DNA from: Thiohalospira sp051745535
GTDB lineage: Bacteria; Pseudomonadota; Gammaproteobacteria; Thiohalospirales; Thiohalospiraceae
Assembly (NCBI GenBank): GCA_051745535.1
Contig: JBNJED010000059.1
Coordinates: 1-8,923, forward strand
Direction: 5' to 3'
Length of the DNA stretch: 8,923 bases
Position 1 is the first letter of the stretch; each line of letters opens with the position of its first letter. Shown here one piece after another: positions 1 to 5,900 of the stretch. The position numbers were made by a program, and so were the translations under genes. The notes under the pieces were generated by a model, which saw only the letters and a list, made by a program, of their open reading frames with translations, ran no database searches and was not told the DNA's origin.

Positions 1-97
1 CCGCAATGGCCACCACCAGCAACGCCTCGGCCAGCGTCTCCGCCAGTCTTCCCAGGCGGGCCGGTCCCAGCGCGGCGATGACATTCGTCGGATGCAT
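1..97 (-). CDS. N-terminus of an unrecognised protein (cut by window edge)
   Basis: Only the first 32 codons are visible; the reading frame is open to the window edge. The start ATG (95-97 on the reverse strand) is preceded by a strong ribosome binding site, AAGGAG, about 4-5 bases upstream. The peptide begins MHPTNVIAALGPARL, continues with a short amphipathic stretch rich in Leu, Ala and Glu, and ends in LLVVAIA, which could be the beginning of a membrane-spanning helix. That would fit a single-pass inner-membrane protein with a short cytoplasmic N-terminus, such as a secretion-system component, but too little is present to name a family. It is transcribed divergently from hpnD across a 143-bp spacer. 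Confidence 0.6.
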   Translation of the reverse strand, partial: MHPTNVIAALGPARLGRLAETLAEALLVVAIA

Positions 98-240
98 GGC
101 GCTCCTTGGTCGAGCCGTGAGGCCGGGCCCACTCTATGACAGCGGGATGACCATTCGGTGACAGCCTGTTATCCCGTATCCCTGATATGATACGCACACG
201 CAACGCACAAGCCTATGCCTCCACCCGGGTTGAGGGATCC
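98..240. promoter_or_regulatory. Divergent intergenic region upstream of hpnD
   Basis: This 143-bp spacer separates the leftward partial gene from hpnD and is less GC-rich than its flanks. It contains the heptamer TGACAGC twice in the same orientation, at 137-143 and 159-165, a 22-base period close to two helical turns. A short inverted repeat, GTATC (176-180) and GATAC (189-193), overlaps the candidate hpnD -10 element. The region probably holds both promoters and perhaps a regulator site; no regulator can be identified from the sequence alone. Confidence 0.4.
183..191 (+). promoter_or_regulatory. Candidate extended -10 promoter for the hpnD operon
   Basis: The sequence TGATATGAT is an extended -10 motif (TGn followed by TATGAT, one mismatch from TATAAT). 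It lies about 50 bases before the hpnD start codon and would put transcription start near 198. No good -35 box lies at the usual spacing: the nearest, GTGACA at 158-163, is 22 bases upstream, which is too far. An extended -10 can act without a -35, so the call is plausible but based on motif alone. Confidence 0.35.
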
Positions 241-1101
241 ATGACCCCCGACGAATACTGCCAGGAGAAAACCGCCGCCAGCGGCTCCTCCTTCTACTAC
301 AGCTTCCTCTTCCTCGACGACGACCGGCGTCGGGCCATTACCGCCCTCTACGCCTTCTGCCGCGAGGTGGATGACGTCGTGGACGAGTGCAGCGAGCCCA
401 GCGTGGCCCGGATCAAGCTGGAGTGGTGGCGCCAGGAGGTGGAGCGACTCTTCGACGGCCAGCCGCAGCACCCGGTGGCCCAGGCCCTGGCCCCCTGGCT
501 GGAGCGTTTCGACCTGCCCCGGGAGCATTTCCAGGAGATCATCGACGGCATGGAGATGGACCTGGACATCCACGACTACCCGGATTTCCGGACCCTCTCC
601 CTCTACTGCTACCGGGTGGCCGCCGTGGTAGGCCTCATGGCCGCCGAGATCTTCGGCTACCAGAATCGCCAGACCCGGCAGTACGCCAATGACCTCGGCA
701 TGGCCTTCCAGCTCACCAACATCCTCCGGGACGTGCACGAGGATGCCCAGCGCGGCCGGATCTACCTCCCCGCCGAGGACCGCGAGGCCTATGGTGTCAG
801 CCGCGAGGACCTGCTCATGGCCCGGGAGACGGATGCCATGCGTGCCCTGTTCGCCTTCGAGGCCGACCGGGCCCGGGACTATTACCGCCGTGCCCTGGAG
901 GGGCTGCCCGAGGAGGACCGCTACGCCCAGCGCAGCGGCGTGATCATGGCGGCCATCTACCAGCGCCTGCTCCAGCGCATGGCCAGCGACGGCTACCGGG
1001 TCATGACCCGGCGCTACCGGCTGCCGCCGTGGACCAAGCTCTGGGTGGCCTGGCGCACCGCCCGGCGGGAGGCGAAGCGGGCGCGCAAGGCCGGGAAGTG
1101 A
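241..1101 (+). CDS. hpnD: Presqualene diphosphate synthase HpnD
   Basis: A 286-residue member of the squalene/phytoene synthase family. In the HpnCDE route HpnD joins two farnesyl diphosphates to give presqualene diphosphate, the first step to squalene and hopanoids, at or near the inner membrane. The N-terminal GSSFYYSFLFL (residues 15-25) followed by YAFCREVDDVVDE is typical of HpnD. The two Mg2+/diphosphate-binding aspartate motifs are DDVVD (44-48) and DVHED (164-168), the latter inside NDLGMAFQLTNILRD. I chose ATG 241 because the family signature MTPDEYC starts there and GAGGGATCC gives a ribosome binding site; the frame is open from 187 but that ATG has no ribosome binding site. The stop codon overlaps the hpnE start (ATGA), suggesting translational coupling. 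A phytoene synthase is the main alternative, but HpnE next door argues against it. Confidence 0.92.
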   Translation: MTPDEYCQEKTAASGSSFYYSFLFLDDDRRRAITALYAFCREVDDVVDECSEPSVARIKLEWWRQEVERLFDGQPQHPVAQALAPWLERFDLPREHFQEIIDGMEMDLDIHDYPDFRTLSLYCYRVAAVVGLMAAEIFGYQNRQTRQYANDLGMAFQLTNILRDVHEDAQRGRIYLPAEDREAYGVSREDLLMARETDAMRALFAFEADRARDYYRRALEGLPEEDRYAQRSGVIMAAIYQRLLQRMASDGYRVMTRRYRLPPWTKLWVAWRTARREAKRARKAGK

Positions 1102-2387
1102 TGACGCCGATCATCGTCGGGGCCGGCTGGGCCGGCCTGGCCACCGGCGTGGAGCTGGCCGCCGCCGGCCGCGCCCCTGTGGTCCTGGAGGCGGCCCCCC
1201 GCCCCGGCGGCCGGGCGCGGAGCCTGGCCGAGGGGCGCGACAACGGTCAGCACCTGCTCATCGGCGCCTACACCGGGGTGGAACGACTCCTCAACCGGAT
1301 CGGCGTGGACATCGACACCGCCTTCCACCGCGAACCCCTCGCGCTCCATGTGGCCGACGGCGACGAGGCCCTGGCGCTCACCGGGAGCCGGCTTCCGGGC
1401 CCCCTCCACGCCGTGGGCGCCCTGGCCCACGCCCGCGGCCTGGGCCCGGGCGGCCGCCGCCGGGCGCTGGCCTTCGCCGCGGCCATGGCGGTGCGCGGCT
1501 TTCGCCTGCGCCGGGACCGGACCGTGGCCGAACTCCTCGCCCGCCACCGCCAGGGGGCCACCGCCCTGCGCCGGCTCTGGACGCCGCTGTGCCTGGCCAC
1601 CCTCAACGCCCGCCCCGAGCACGCCTCGGCCCGACTCTTCCTGCGGGTCCTCGCCGACGCCTTCGGCGGCGACCGCCGGAACGCCGAGCTCTGGTTCCCG
1701 CGAAGCGGCCTGGGCGCCCTCCTCCCGGAGCCGGCGGCCACCTTCATCCGCGACCGGGGCGGCGAGGTCCGCACCGGCCAGCGCGTGCGCACGCTGACCA
1801 CCGACGGGGGGGCGGTCACCGGCGTCGCGACCCGGCATGAACGGTGGAGCGGCCCGGTCATCCTGGCCACCGCCCCCTGGCACGCCGCCGGACTGCTGGA
1901 ACCGATCCCCGGTGGGAGCGAGCTGGCCGACCGACTGCGCGGCCTCGGCCACGGCGCCATCACCACCGTCTACCTGCGCTACCCGCGCCACGTCCACCTG
2001 GACCCACCGCTGTGGGCCACAGCCACCCCGCCCTCCCCCTGGATCGTGGACCGGCGCACCGCCGGCGAGCCGGGGTGGCTGGCCGTGGTCACCAGCGCCG
2101 ACGACCCCGGGCGGGACCGGGCCACCTGTGCGCGGGAGGCCGCCGCTACCCTGGCCGCCCTGCGCCCGGACTGGCCGCCGGCGCTGGAGAGCCGGGTGAT
2201 CCGCGAACGCCGCGCCACCTTCCACCCCGCACCGGGTGTGGACGACCGCCGCCCCGCCGTGGACGCCGGGCCCCCGGGCCTGTGGCTGGCCGGCGACTAC
2301 ACCGCCACCGGCCTGCCCGCCACCCTCGAAGGGGCGGTTCGCAGTGGCGTAGAATGCGCGCAAGACCTGCTGGCCACCCCGGCCTAA
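1101..2387 (+). CDS. hpnE: Hydroxysqualene dehydroxylase HpnE (FAD-dependent)
   Basis: A 428-residue flavoprotein of the amine oxidase/phytoene desaturase superfamily. HpnE reductively removes the hydroxyl of hydroxysqualene to give squalene, the last step of the HpnCDE route. The N-terminal Rossmann motif is GAGWAG (7-12), the acidic residue that would bind the ADP ribose is E30 in VVLE, and RPGGR (34-38) is the conserved FAD-binding turn. Near the C-terminus WLAGDYTATGLPATLEGA (GD at 398-399) is the second FAD-contact motif. Length is normal for the family. The ATG overlaps the hpnD stop by one base; the upstream GGGAAG inside hpnD may serve as ribosome binding site. Coding sequence is extremely GC-rich. 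hpnC, which makes the hydroxysqualene substrate, is not in this operon and must lie elsewhere or be replaced. Confidence 0.9.
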   Translation: MTPIIVGAGWAGLATGVELAAAGRAPVVLEAAPRPGGRARSLAEGRDNGQHLLIGAYTGVERLLNRIGVDIDTAFHREPLALHVADGDEALALTGSRLPGPLHAVGALAHARGLGPGGRRRALAFAAAMAVRGFRLRRDRTVAELLARHRQGATALRRLWTPLCLATLNARPEHASARLFLRVLADAFGGDRRNAELWFPRSGLGALLPEPAATFIRDRGGEVRTGQRVRTLTTDGGAVTGVATRHERWSGPVILATAPWHAAGLLEPIPGGSELADRLRGLGHGAITTVYLRYPRHVHLDPPLWATATPPSPWIVDRRTAGEPGWLAVVTSADDPGRDRATCAREAAATLAALRPDWPPALESRVIRERRATFHPAPGVDDRRPAVDAGPPGLWLAGDYTATGLPATLEGAVRSGVECAQDLLATPA

Positions 2388-2413
2388 CCCGCTTTTCAGG
2401 AGGAACCCCCGAC

Positions 2414-3160
2414 ATGCTCGACTATCAGGCCGCCCCCGACCTCTTCCGGGACCGCGTCATCCTGGTCACCGGCGCCGGTGACGGCATCGGCGCCGCCGCG
2501 GCGGAGGCCCTGGCCGCCCACGGCGCCACCGTGGTCCTGCTGGGCCGGACCATCCGCAAGCTGGAGGAGGTCTACGATCGGATCGAGCAGGCGGGCGGAC
2601 CGCAGCCGGCCATATTCCCCATGAACCTGGAGGGGGCCGCACCCAAGGATTATGACGAACTCTCGGTCAAGCTCGACGAGGCCTTCGGCCGGCTGGACGG
2701 AGTCCTGCACAACGCGGCCAACCTCGGTTCGCTGACGCCGCTGCACCTCTACAGCCTGGAGATGTGGCCCAAGGTGATGCAGGTGAACCTCAACGCCCCC
2801 TACCTGCTCACCCGCGCCTGCCTGCCCCTGCTCCAGGCCAGCGAGGACCCCTCGGTGGTCTTCACCACCGCCGACGTGGGCCGGCAGGGCAAGGCCTACT
2901 GGGGCGCCTTCGCCGTGAGCATGGCCGGCACTGAGCGGCTCATGGAGGTCTTCGCCGAGGAGCTGGAGGGCGAGGGGATCCGCTGCAACAGCCTCGACCC
3001 GGGCCCGGTGAACACCGGCCTGCGCCAGCGCGCCTTCCCGGGCGAGGACCCCACCGAACTCCTGCAGCCGGCAGACATCACCCCCGCCCACCTCTACCTC
3101 CTGGGCCCCGACAGCCGCGGCCAGACCGGCCAGGCCTTCAGCGCCCAGGGCAATGCTTAG
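2414..3160 (+). CDS. YciK-family short-chain dehydrogenase homologue lacking the catalytic triad
   Basis: A 248-residue single-domain SDR protein resembling E. coli YciK along most of its length (DRVILVTGAGDGIG, RLDGVLHNA, VMQVNLNAPYLLT, VGRQGKAYWGAF, LLGPDSR). The dinucleotide-binding TGxxxGIG motif is intact (T19-G26) and the structural Asn in VNLNA is kept. The active site is not: by alignment to remembered YciK (FTSSSVGRQGRANWGAYAASK) the catalytic Ser is A153, Tyr is F166 and Lys is M170, and the NAG motif reads NAA. All three triad positions are changed while the rest is well preserved, which suggests a non-catalytic nucleotide-binding protein rather than a decaying gene. It follows hpnE by 26 bp with a strong AGGAGG ribosome binding site, so it is probably in the hpnDE operon. 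Its role is unknown. Confidence 0.85.
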   Translation: MLDYQAAPDLFRDRVILVTGAGDGIGAAAAEALAAHGATVVLLGRTIRKLEEVYDRIEQAGGPQPAIFPMNLEGAAPKDYDELSVKLDEAFGRLDGVLHNAANLGSLTPLHLYSLEMWPKVMQVNLNAPYLLTRACLPLLQASEDPSVVFTTADVGRQGKAYWGAFAVSMAGTERLMEVFAEELEGEGIRCNSLDPGPVNTGLRQRAFPGEDPTELLQPADITPAHLYLLGPDSRGQTGQAFSAQGNA

Positions 3161-3203
3161 AGTAGCGCTCCCGGGATAGAGATAGCGCGAAAGGTTCACC
3201 ATC

Positions 3204-3226
3204 GGGGGGATGCCGTGCATCCGCCC
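3204..3226. terminator. Hairpin between convergent genes, possible terminator
   Basis: GGATGC (3208-3213), loop CGT and GCATCC (3217-3222) form a perfect 6-bp stem. Three more G-C pairs (3205-3207 with 3224-3226) extend it past one bulged G. It lies just after the SDR-like gene and just beyond the end of the leftward DUF5615 reading frame, where a bidirectional terminator would be expected. There is no T-run on either side, so it is not a canonical intrinsic terminator. The rest of 3161-3234 shows no gene. Confidence 0.3.
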
Positions 3227-3234
3227 GGGCGAAC

Positions 3235-3568
3235 TCACGTCACTTCAACAAGGCCCTCACCCGACTCCAGCGCTGACAGGATCCGGGGCAAGAGGGGCTC
3301 GAACCAGCGCAACAGCTCCTTCTTGCGCGTATTTCCCACTCTCAGCCACACGACCCGCGGCATGGGATCATCCGCCGCGTTCCGCCAGACGGCAAAATCC
3401 TCATCCTTGGTGAGTATGACGGCCCCATCCTCCCGGGCGTACCGGCATATTGCCGAGTCCGGGCCATCAAGGATGCCCGACATCGGCGACACGGGTGGCT
3501 TCGTGGCCGCTGGACTCCAGCCAGCGAGCCAGTACTGGCGGTAGCGGGGCATCCACGACAAACCGCAT
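3235..3568 (-). pseudogene. DUF5615 (PIN-like) toxin-type domain interrupted by a +1 frameshift
   Basis: Read from ATG 3568, the protein starts MRFVVDAPLPPVLARWL, the usual beginning of a DUF5615/Mut7-C-like PIN-fold protein, and continues through GHEATRVADVG before a TGA at 3467-3469. The family sequence resumes in the next frame (LDGPDSAICRYAREDGAVILTKDEDF and on to a normal C-terminus ending LVEVT). Omitting one base around 3470-3474 restores one open frame. Both acidic motifs of the fold (D6 and TKDEDF) are intact. DUF5615 proteins are usually paired with DUF433 and are predicted toxins with nuclease-like folds. The frame break may be a pseudogene mutation, a sequencing error or a programmed shift (GGG CAT CCT TGA resembles the prfB site). 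GC is lower than in neighbouring genes (about 57% in one hand-counted 60-base line), hinting at transfer. Confidence 0.75.
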
Positions 3569-3778
3569 GCCCGGGCCGTCACTCTGCCTGGCGGCAAACT
3601 CCAGGGCGGCCGTGATATCGGCCGCCTCCAGGTACGGGTAGTCCTCCAGGATCTCTTCCCGCGTGGCGCCGGCCGCCAGCAGCTCCAGGATGTCTCGCAC
3701 GCGGACCCTCATCCCCCGGACACAGGGACGTCCTCCGCACTGTTCCGGATCCATCGTAATACGGTGCATTTCGCTCAC
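3467..3778 (-). CDS. DUF433 antitoxin-type domain, running in frame into the truncated DUF5615 N-terminus
   Basis: This 103-residue frame has a DUF433 domain in residues 4-65: MHRITMDPEQCGGRPCVRG, a basic strand MRVRVRDI, then a helical segment with LLAAGATREEILEDYPYLEAADI. DUF433 proteins are small winged-helix-like proteins usually encoded just before a DUF5615 toxin, where they are thought to act as antitoxin and autoregulator. Here no stop separates them: after FAARQSDGPG the same frame enters MRFVVDAP, the DUF5615 start at residue 71. The annotated start is GTG at 3776-3778, with GGGAG about 7 bases upstream; the family more often begins at the ATG three codons later (3769). If the downstream frameshift is bypassed, the fusion would be 180 residues. 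It lies 65 bp after the radical SAM gene on the same strand. Confidence 0.8.
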   Translation of the reverse strand: MSEMHRITMDPEQCGGRPCVRGMRVRVRDILELLAAGATREEILEDYPYLEAADITAALEFAARQSDGPGMRFVVDAPLPPVLARWLESSGHEATRVADVGHP

Positions 3779-3787
3779 AATCCCGCT

Positions 3788-3804
3788 CCCGAAAGCCTCT
3801 CGGG
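3788..3804 (-). other. Small hairpin just before the DUF433 start
   Basis: CCCGA (3788-3792) and TCGGG (3800-3804) pair across a 7-base loop in the spacer between the radical SAM gene and DUF433. On the transcribed strand the second arm directly precedes and partly overlaps the GGGAG ribosome binding site of DUF433. It could therefore modulate translation or act as a weak terminator of the upstream gene; with no U-run the terminator reading is weak. Confidence 0.2.
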
Positions 3805-3843
3805 CAGTCTAGCCGATTCCCGTTGGTTTCCCCCAGTCTTTCC

Positions 3844-4953
3844 TCATTCAGGAACCGCCATCCGCTGCAGCCGCACCGGCTGACGGCGGGAGCCCCAGTG
3901 GCCCGGCTCGGCCTCGAAGACGCCGGGGATGGCGGTGCCGCACTGCTTGCAGTGGCCGTGCTCGTCCAGATTCCAGGCGGTGATGGTGTAGCCGTGGCGG
4001 CCGATGAGCGCCGCCCCGCAGCCGGGGCACCAGGTGGTCCCGCCCTCGTCATCGATGACATTTCCGATGTAGACGTACTGCAGCCCCGCATCGCGGGCCA
4101 GCTGCCGGGCGTGGCGCAGGGTCTCCGGCGGCGTGGGCGGGACATCGCTCATCTTCCAGTCGGGGTGGAAGGCCGTGAGGTGCAGGGGCACCTCCGGCCC
4201 CAGCTCGTCCCGGATCCACTCCGACATGGCCGTGATCTCCTCGTCGCTGTCGTTGTGGCCGGGGATGACCAGGGTCGTGATCTCCAGCCAGACGTCGGTC
4301 TCGTGGTGGAGGTAGCGCAGGGTATCCAGCACCGGCTCCAGGTGGCCGCCGGTGAGCTTGCGGTAGAAGCCCTCGGAGAAGGACTTCAGGTCCACGTTGG
4401 CCGCGTCCATGTAGCGATAGAACTCCGCCCGCGGCTCGGGCGAGACGTAGCCCGAGGTCACCGCCACCGACTTGATGCCCCGCTCGGCGCAGGCGGCGGC
4501 GATGTCGATGGCGTACTCGTGGAAGATGATGGGATCGTTGTAGGTGTAGGCGATGCTACGGCAGCCGTAGGCCTCCGCCGTGCGCGCCACCGTCTCCGGA
4601 TCGGCGCGGTCGGCCAGGGTGTCGATCTCCCGGGACTTGCTGATGTCCCAGTTCTGGCAGTACTTGCAGGCCAGGTTGCAGCCGGCGGTGCCGAAGGAGA
4701 GCACCGACGTCCCCGGCAGGAAGTGGTTGAGCGGCTTCTTCTCGATGGGGTCGATGCAGAAGCCGCTGGAGCGGCCGTAGGTGGTCAGCACCACCTCGCC
4801 GCCCTGATTGGCGCGCACGAAGCACAGCCCTCGCTGGCCCTCGTGCAGCTTGCAGAAGCGAGGGCAGAGATCGCACTGCACCCGGCCGTCATCCAGGGTA
4901 TGCCAGTACTGGGTCGGTACGGTCTCCTCGCCTTCCAGTCCCACGTCGGTCAT
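3844..4953 (-). CDS. amrS: AmmeMemoRadiSam system radical SAM enzyme
   Basis: A 369-residue radical SAM protein of the family that co-occurs with AMMECR1 and Memo. The SAM/4Fe-4S motif is CNLACKYC (C92, C96, C99). Upstream is a four-cysteine cluster typical of this family and of glycyl-radical-activase-like proteins (C27, C30, C34, C44 in CDLCPRFCKLHEGQRGLC). The C-terminus has a zinc-ribbon-like pair, CPGC (309-312) and CKQC (335-338), and the gene looks full length. Residues such as FGTAGCNLACKYCQNWDIS, YTYNDPIIFHEY and LTAFHPDWKM fit the PflA-like branch. The substrate is not established. The start was set at ATG 4951-4953 because AGAGGTGG lies just upstream; the frame is open further to 5010 without a better site. 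It is divergent from the Memo/AMMECR1 operon, with which it almost certainly works. Confidence 0.92.
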   Translation of the reverse strand: MTDVGLEGEETVPTQYWHTLDDGRVQCDLCPRFCKLHEGQRGLCFVRANQGGEVVLTTYGRSSGFCIDPIEKKPLNHFLPGTSVLSFGTAGCNLACKYCQNWDISKSREIDTLADRADPETVARTAEAYGCRSIAYTYNDPIIFHEYAIDIAAACAERGIKSVAVTSGYVSPEPRAEFYRYMDAANVDLKSFSEGFYRKLTGGHLEPVLDTLRYLHHETDVWLEITTLVIPGHNDSDEEITAMSEWIRDELGPEVPLHLTAFHPDWKMSDVPPTPPETLRHARQLARDAGLQYVYIGNVIDDEGGTTWCPGCGAALIGRHGYTITAWNLDEHGHCKQCGTAIPGVFEAEPGHWGSRRQPVRLQRMAVPE

Positions 4954-5072
4954 GGTCCACCTCTCGAATTTCGGGGAACGCCCCTTGGCCGGGCCGGTCG
5001 GCGATCCCATATTTGCGGTATCGCGATCGATTCCGTTCGGTCGCCGTTACCGAACATATGGAGGATCAACCC
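4954..5072. promoter_or_regulatory. Divergent promoter region of the AmmeMemoRadiSam genes
   Basis: This 119-bp spacer must hold the start signals of the leftward radical SAM gene and the rightward Memo gene. It is more AT-rich in its right half, with CATATTTG near 5009 and overlapping palindromes around TATCGCGATCGAT (5020-5032). I could not choose a convincing -35/-10 pair for either direction. Sharing one spacer would let a single regulator control both halves of the system. Confidence 0.4.
5035..5055. promoter_or_regulatory. Perfect inverted repeat, candidate operator or leader hairpin
   Basis: GTTCGGT (5035-5041) and ACCGAAC (5049-5055) are perfect inverted arms of 7 bp separated by 7 bases. 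The 14-base centre-to-centre distance is a little over one helical turn, as in many dimeric repressor sites. It ends 17 bases before the Memo start and just before its GGAGG ribosome binding site, so an RNA hairpin affecting translation is the other reading. Confidence 0.4.
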
Positions 5073-5900
5073 ATGGCGCACAAGGGTACGGAACCGCGGA
5101 TCCGGCAACCGGCGGTCGCCGGCATGTTCTACCCGGCCGAGGCCGACGCCCTCCGGTCGATGGTCCGGGAATACCTGGCCGAGGCCCCCGCGCCGGAAGG
5201 CGAGCCACCCAAGGCGATCATCGCCCCCCACGCCGGCCTCCCCTACTCCGGGCCGGTGGCCGCCACCGCCTACCGCACGGTGGCGCCCCTCAAGGGGACC
5301 GTGCGCCGGGTGGTCCTGCTGGGGCCGTCCCACCGCGTCCCCTTCCGCGGCCTGGCCGCACCGGATGCCGAACAATTGCGCACCCCGCTGGGCGACATCC
5401 CGGTGGATGCCGAGGCCCTGGCCGAGATCGCCGACCTCCCCGAGGTCGGCATGCTCGACGCCGCCCACGCCGCCGAACACAGCCTGGAGGTCCAGCTGCC
5501 CTTCCTGCAGGAGGTCCTGGGGGACTTCCGGATCGTGCCGCTGGTGGTGGGTGACGCCGATCCCGAGACGGTGGCGGCCGTGCTGGAGCGGCTGTGGGGC
5601 GGGCCGGAGACGCTCATCGTCATCAGCTCCGACCTCTCCCACTTCCACGACTACGCCACCGCCAACCGCCTCGACGAGGCCACGGCGCAGGCCATCGCCA
5701 CCCTCCACCCGGAGCGGGTGGACCACGAGGGCGCCTGCGGCTTCCACCCGGTGCGCGGCCTGCTCACCAGCGCCCGCCACCACGGCCTCACCGGCGAGGT
5801 CCTGGACCGGCGCAACTCCGGCGACACCGCCGGTCCCCGGGATCAGGTGGTGGGCTACGGCGCCTTCGCCTTCCACGAACCGGAGGCCGCGCATGGCTGA
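5073..5900 (+). CDS. amrB: AmmeMemoRadiSam system protein B (Memo-like)
   Basis: A 275-residue Memo-family protein, structurally related to class III non-haem iron (LigB-type) dioxygenases. The N-terminus RQPAVAGMFYPA (11-22) is the usual family opening. Likely metal-site residues by analogy to human MEMO1 are H53 (APHAGLPYSG), H87 (LLGPSHR), H190 (SSDLSHFHDY) and C222 (GACGFHP); EHSLEVQLPFL (135-145) is another family hallmark. Whether bacterial Memo is an enzyme or a metal-binding partner is unsettled. The start is ATG 5073 because GGAGG lies 8 bases upstream; the in-frame ATGs at 5013 and 5058 lack a good site. It overlaps the AMMECR1 gene by 8 bp, so the two are probably translationally coupled, and it diverges from the radical SAM gene. 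Confidence 0.92.
   Translation: MAHKGTEPRIRQPAVAGMFYPAEADALRSMVREYLAEAPAPEGEPPKAIIAPHAGLPYSGPVAATAYRTVAPLKGTVRRVVLLGPSHRVPFRGLAAPDAEQLRTPLGDIPVDAEALAEIADLPEVGMLDAAHAAEHSLEVQLPFLQEVLGDFRIVPLVVGDADPETVAAVLERLWGGPETLIVISSDLSHFHDYATANRLDEATAQAIATLHPERVDHEGACGFHPVRGLLTSARHHGLTGEVLDRRNSGDTAGPRDQVVGYGAFAFHEPEAAHG

Noticed and set aside
187..240. Earlier hpnD start at ATG 187
   Set aside because: No ribosome binding site, and the ATG lies within the candidate -10 element; the family N-terminus MTPDEYC begins at 241.
1014..2363. 449-residue open frame antisense to hpnE
   Set aside because: Low-complexity Gly/Ala/Arg-rich composition typical of a high-GC shadow frame; the opposite strand encodes a well-motifed flavoprotein.
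3570..3597. Separate toxin start upstream in the second frame (MPPGRVTARAC...)
   Set aside because: This N-terminal stretch does not resemble DUF5615, while the other frame does; it is out-of-frame sequence before the break.
3823..5885. Long rightward open frame antisense to the radical SAM gene and continuing through the Memo gene
   Set aside because: Only the part from 5893 is a real gene (AMMECR1); the upstream part is Arg/Pro-rich shadow sequence.
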